From the IMG/VR virus record IMGVR_UViG_3300048032_000906, positions 1-32,689 of that record: 32,689 bases of DNA; one strand, 5' to 3'. Positions 31,296 through 32,689 of the stretch are shown here, in pieces. The notes under the pieces are model-generated. The model made no database searches, was not told the origin of the DNA, and saw nothing but the letters and a program-made list of their open reading frames with translations. The position numbers and the translations under genes are program-made. The DNA comes from a virus. Each line of letters starts with the position of its first letter. The stretch's first letter is position 1.

Positions 31296-32689
31296 GCATA
31301 TCTGTAACAGTTTCTGGCGAAGACTCTACTTCAGTTATATTAGCGCAGGCGCTAAGTGACGCTGTAACAATATCTGGCTCAAGTGCGGTAGAAGTAACAA
31401 CCACAAGCGGCAACTCTGCTACAATAACGGTTAGTACTGGTGACCCAATAACAATAACGGGCAATTACAGTAATTATGTTACAGGAGACGTTGTTAGGCC
31501 CCCAGAAATATCCGACTTCTTAACAGAAAATCAGATAAATTCTAAAATATCTACTGCGACTGGTGAATATGATTCAATTGCCACCAATAAATTTTACGCA
31601 TCATCCAATCCCAGCGGCTTTATAACTGGGGTTGATCTTTCTTATTTAGAAACGGCGACAGGCAATTTAGATAGTAGAATCACATCAAATGATGGCGACA
31701 TTTCTGATCTTCAAACTGTGACTGGCTTACTGGTTCAAAAAACAGAAACTGGCGATTTTGTCACAACCTTCGATACGGGAGCTTTTTATGCCAATTCAAA
31801 CCCCAGCGGCTTTATAACTGGCGTAGATTTATCTTCTTATGTGCAAAACTCTGAGACTGGATTATTTTTGGTTTCTGGCCAGGATGCGGTAGTTAATAAT
31901 CTTACAGCTTCTGGTAATGTTGGTATAGGAACTGATACACCATCTGACATTCTCACCGTAGCTGCTGCTTCTGACGCTTTTATTACATCAATAGAAACAA
32001 CTCGTGGAGCAAAAGCAAGTTTTACTGCTTATTCAGTCTCAAACAATTATCCAAGAGCGGTATTTAGAATAGGAGATAGCGCTTCTGATAATAATGTTGG
32101 ATTAGCTGTTAACGCTGAGAACTCATCGGCTGGAAATAATATTCCATCTTTTATATTTTTAGGTAATAACAAAGATTTTAGTGACGCTGGTTATCAATCA
32201 TTATATATGGGTATGGATGCTAATGGTAATGGTAAAATTGCCACAGCAGGTCAAAACAACAGTTCGGATTCTGGAGGCTCATTAACTCTAGGCAGAGGCG
32301 TAAATAGAAATAATATTGTTATTGAATCGAATGATGATATTGTATTCAATACAAATGATTTATTTATTGACGCTTCAACAAGCAATGTTGGTATAGGCCA
32401 AACTAACCCTGCTGCACCATTATCTGTAAATGGAAACGTATTAGTTAATACAAATAATCCAGATGTTGATGGAACACCTTTGGTTGTTCGCGGTAATACA
32501 GATTTTCACGGCATAGCAATTAAAGGCCCACGTAGTCCACGTATATATTTTGATGAAGGTGCTGACGGTTCTGAAACGGAACTAGCTTTCTTTGGCATAC
32601 AAGATAATGACAATGCTTTTGTCATGAGAAACTGGGGTGGTTCATCAAATGATTTATTGTTTGCGGTTCAAGGTGGTGGTGGTAGAGCA
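31292..32689 (+). CDS. Tail fibre protein, N-terminal 466 aa (3' end outside window)
   Basis: The frame opens at ATG 31292 and is still open at the last base. Residues 1-60 are Ser/Thr/Val-rich short strands (TVSGEDSTSV, TITVSTGDPI). Two repeats carrying NPSGFITGVDLS (near residues 108 and 173) alternate with ETGxF-type linkers. NVGIGTDTPSDILTV and NVGIGQTNPAAPLSV are the GIGT..P...L.V motifs common in phage and bacterial fibre/adhesin stems. The rest is Asn/Gly/Asp-rich and beta-prone. Such proteins trimerise and bind host surface. A C-terminal chaperone or receptor domain would lie beyond the window. Overlap with the preceding stop indicates coupling. Confidence 0.8.
   Translation, partial: MSISVTVSGEDSTSVILAQALSDAVTISGSSAVEVTTTSGNSATITVSTGDPITITGNYSNYVTGDVVRPPEISDFLTENQINSKISTATGEYDSIATNKFYASSNPSGFITGVDLSYLETATGNLDSRITSNDGDISDLQTVTGLLVQKTETGDFVTTFDTGAFYANSNPSGFITGVDLSSYVQNSETGLFLVSGQDAVVNNLTASGNVGIGTDTPSDILTVAAASDAFITSIETTRGAKASFTAYSVSNNYPRAVFRIGDSASDNNVGLAVNAENSSAGNNIPSFIFLGNNKDFSDAGYQSLYMGMDANGNGKIATAGQNNSSDSGGSLTLGRGVNRNNIVIESNDDIVFNTNDLFIDASTSNVGIGQTNPAAPLSVNGNVLVNTNNPDVDGTPLVVRGNTDFHGIAIKGPRSPRIYFDEGADGSETELAFFGIQDNDNAFVMRNWGGSSNDLLFAVQGGGGRA

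Overview
This window is a fragment of a tailed double-stranded DNA phage (Caudoviricetes), open at both ends: the large terminase has lost its start on the left and a tail fibre runs off the right. The DNA is AT-rich. A tape-measure protein and a tail-tube protein show a long tail; no sheath gene is visible, so a siphovirus shape is favoured but not proven. I see no integrase, tRNA, rRNA, CRISPR array or insertion sequence. The host cannot be named. Gene content (class I ribonucleotide reductase, dNMP kinase, Hsp20, single-stranded DNA-binding protein (SSB), a phage sigma-like factor) resembles aquatic lytic phages, and most genes lack a clear Shine-Dalgarno sequence.

Layout. 1-8365 (+) is the packaging and head module: terL, a 51-aa protein, portal, a small head protein, a protease with a scaffold at its C-terminal end, a decoration-type protein, the major capsid protein, a SAP-like protein and a head-tail adaptor. 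8513-11580 (-) is the neck and tail-tube block: head closure, tail completion, terminator-like protein and tube protein. They stand in the usual order, but the block is flipped relative to its flanks. It is bounded by strong terminators on one side and a divergent palindromic promoter on the other. 11634-23347 (+) holds tail-assembly genes, a 1764-aa tape measure with a nuclease-like insert, a tail-tip protein with about 21 BspA/DUF285 leucine-rich repeats, and a second tube-like protein. 23344-27067 (-) is a metabolism and regulation cluster: a protein of unknown function, dNMP kinase, sigma-like factor, SSB, glycosyltransferase, Hsp20 and an FmdB-like protein. 27068-27323 is an AT-rich divergent control region with three iteron-like repeats. 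27324-30186 (+) holds nrdB, a small gene and nrdA. 30201 to the end (+) holds further virion proteins and a tail fibre.

How it fits together. The most striking signal is the element GTGTAA lying upstream of most transcription-unit starts, often exactly 8 nt before an ATG and with no ribosome-binding site between. Read as a -10 element, it would make leaderless or nearly leaderless mRNAs. The window also encodes a gp55-sized sigma-70-like factor that could recognise it. A second, 20-nt box is shared (19/20) by the tube gene and by an internal start inside the protease gene, which suggests that the scaffold is made separately from its own promoter.
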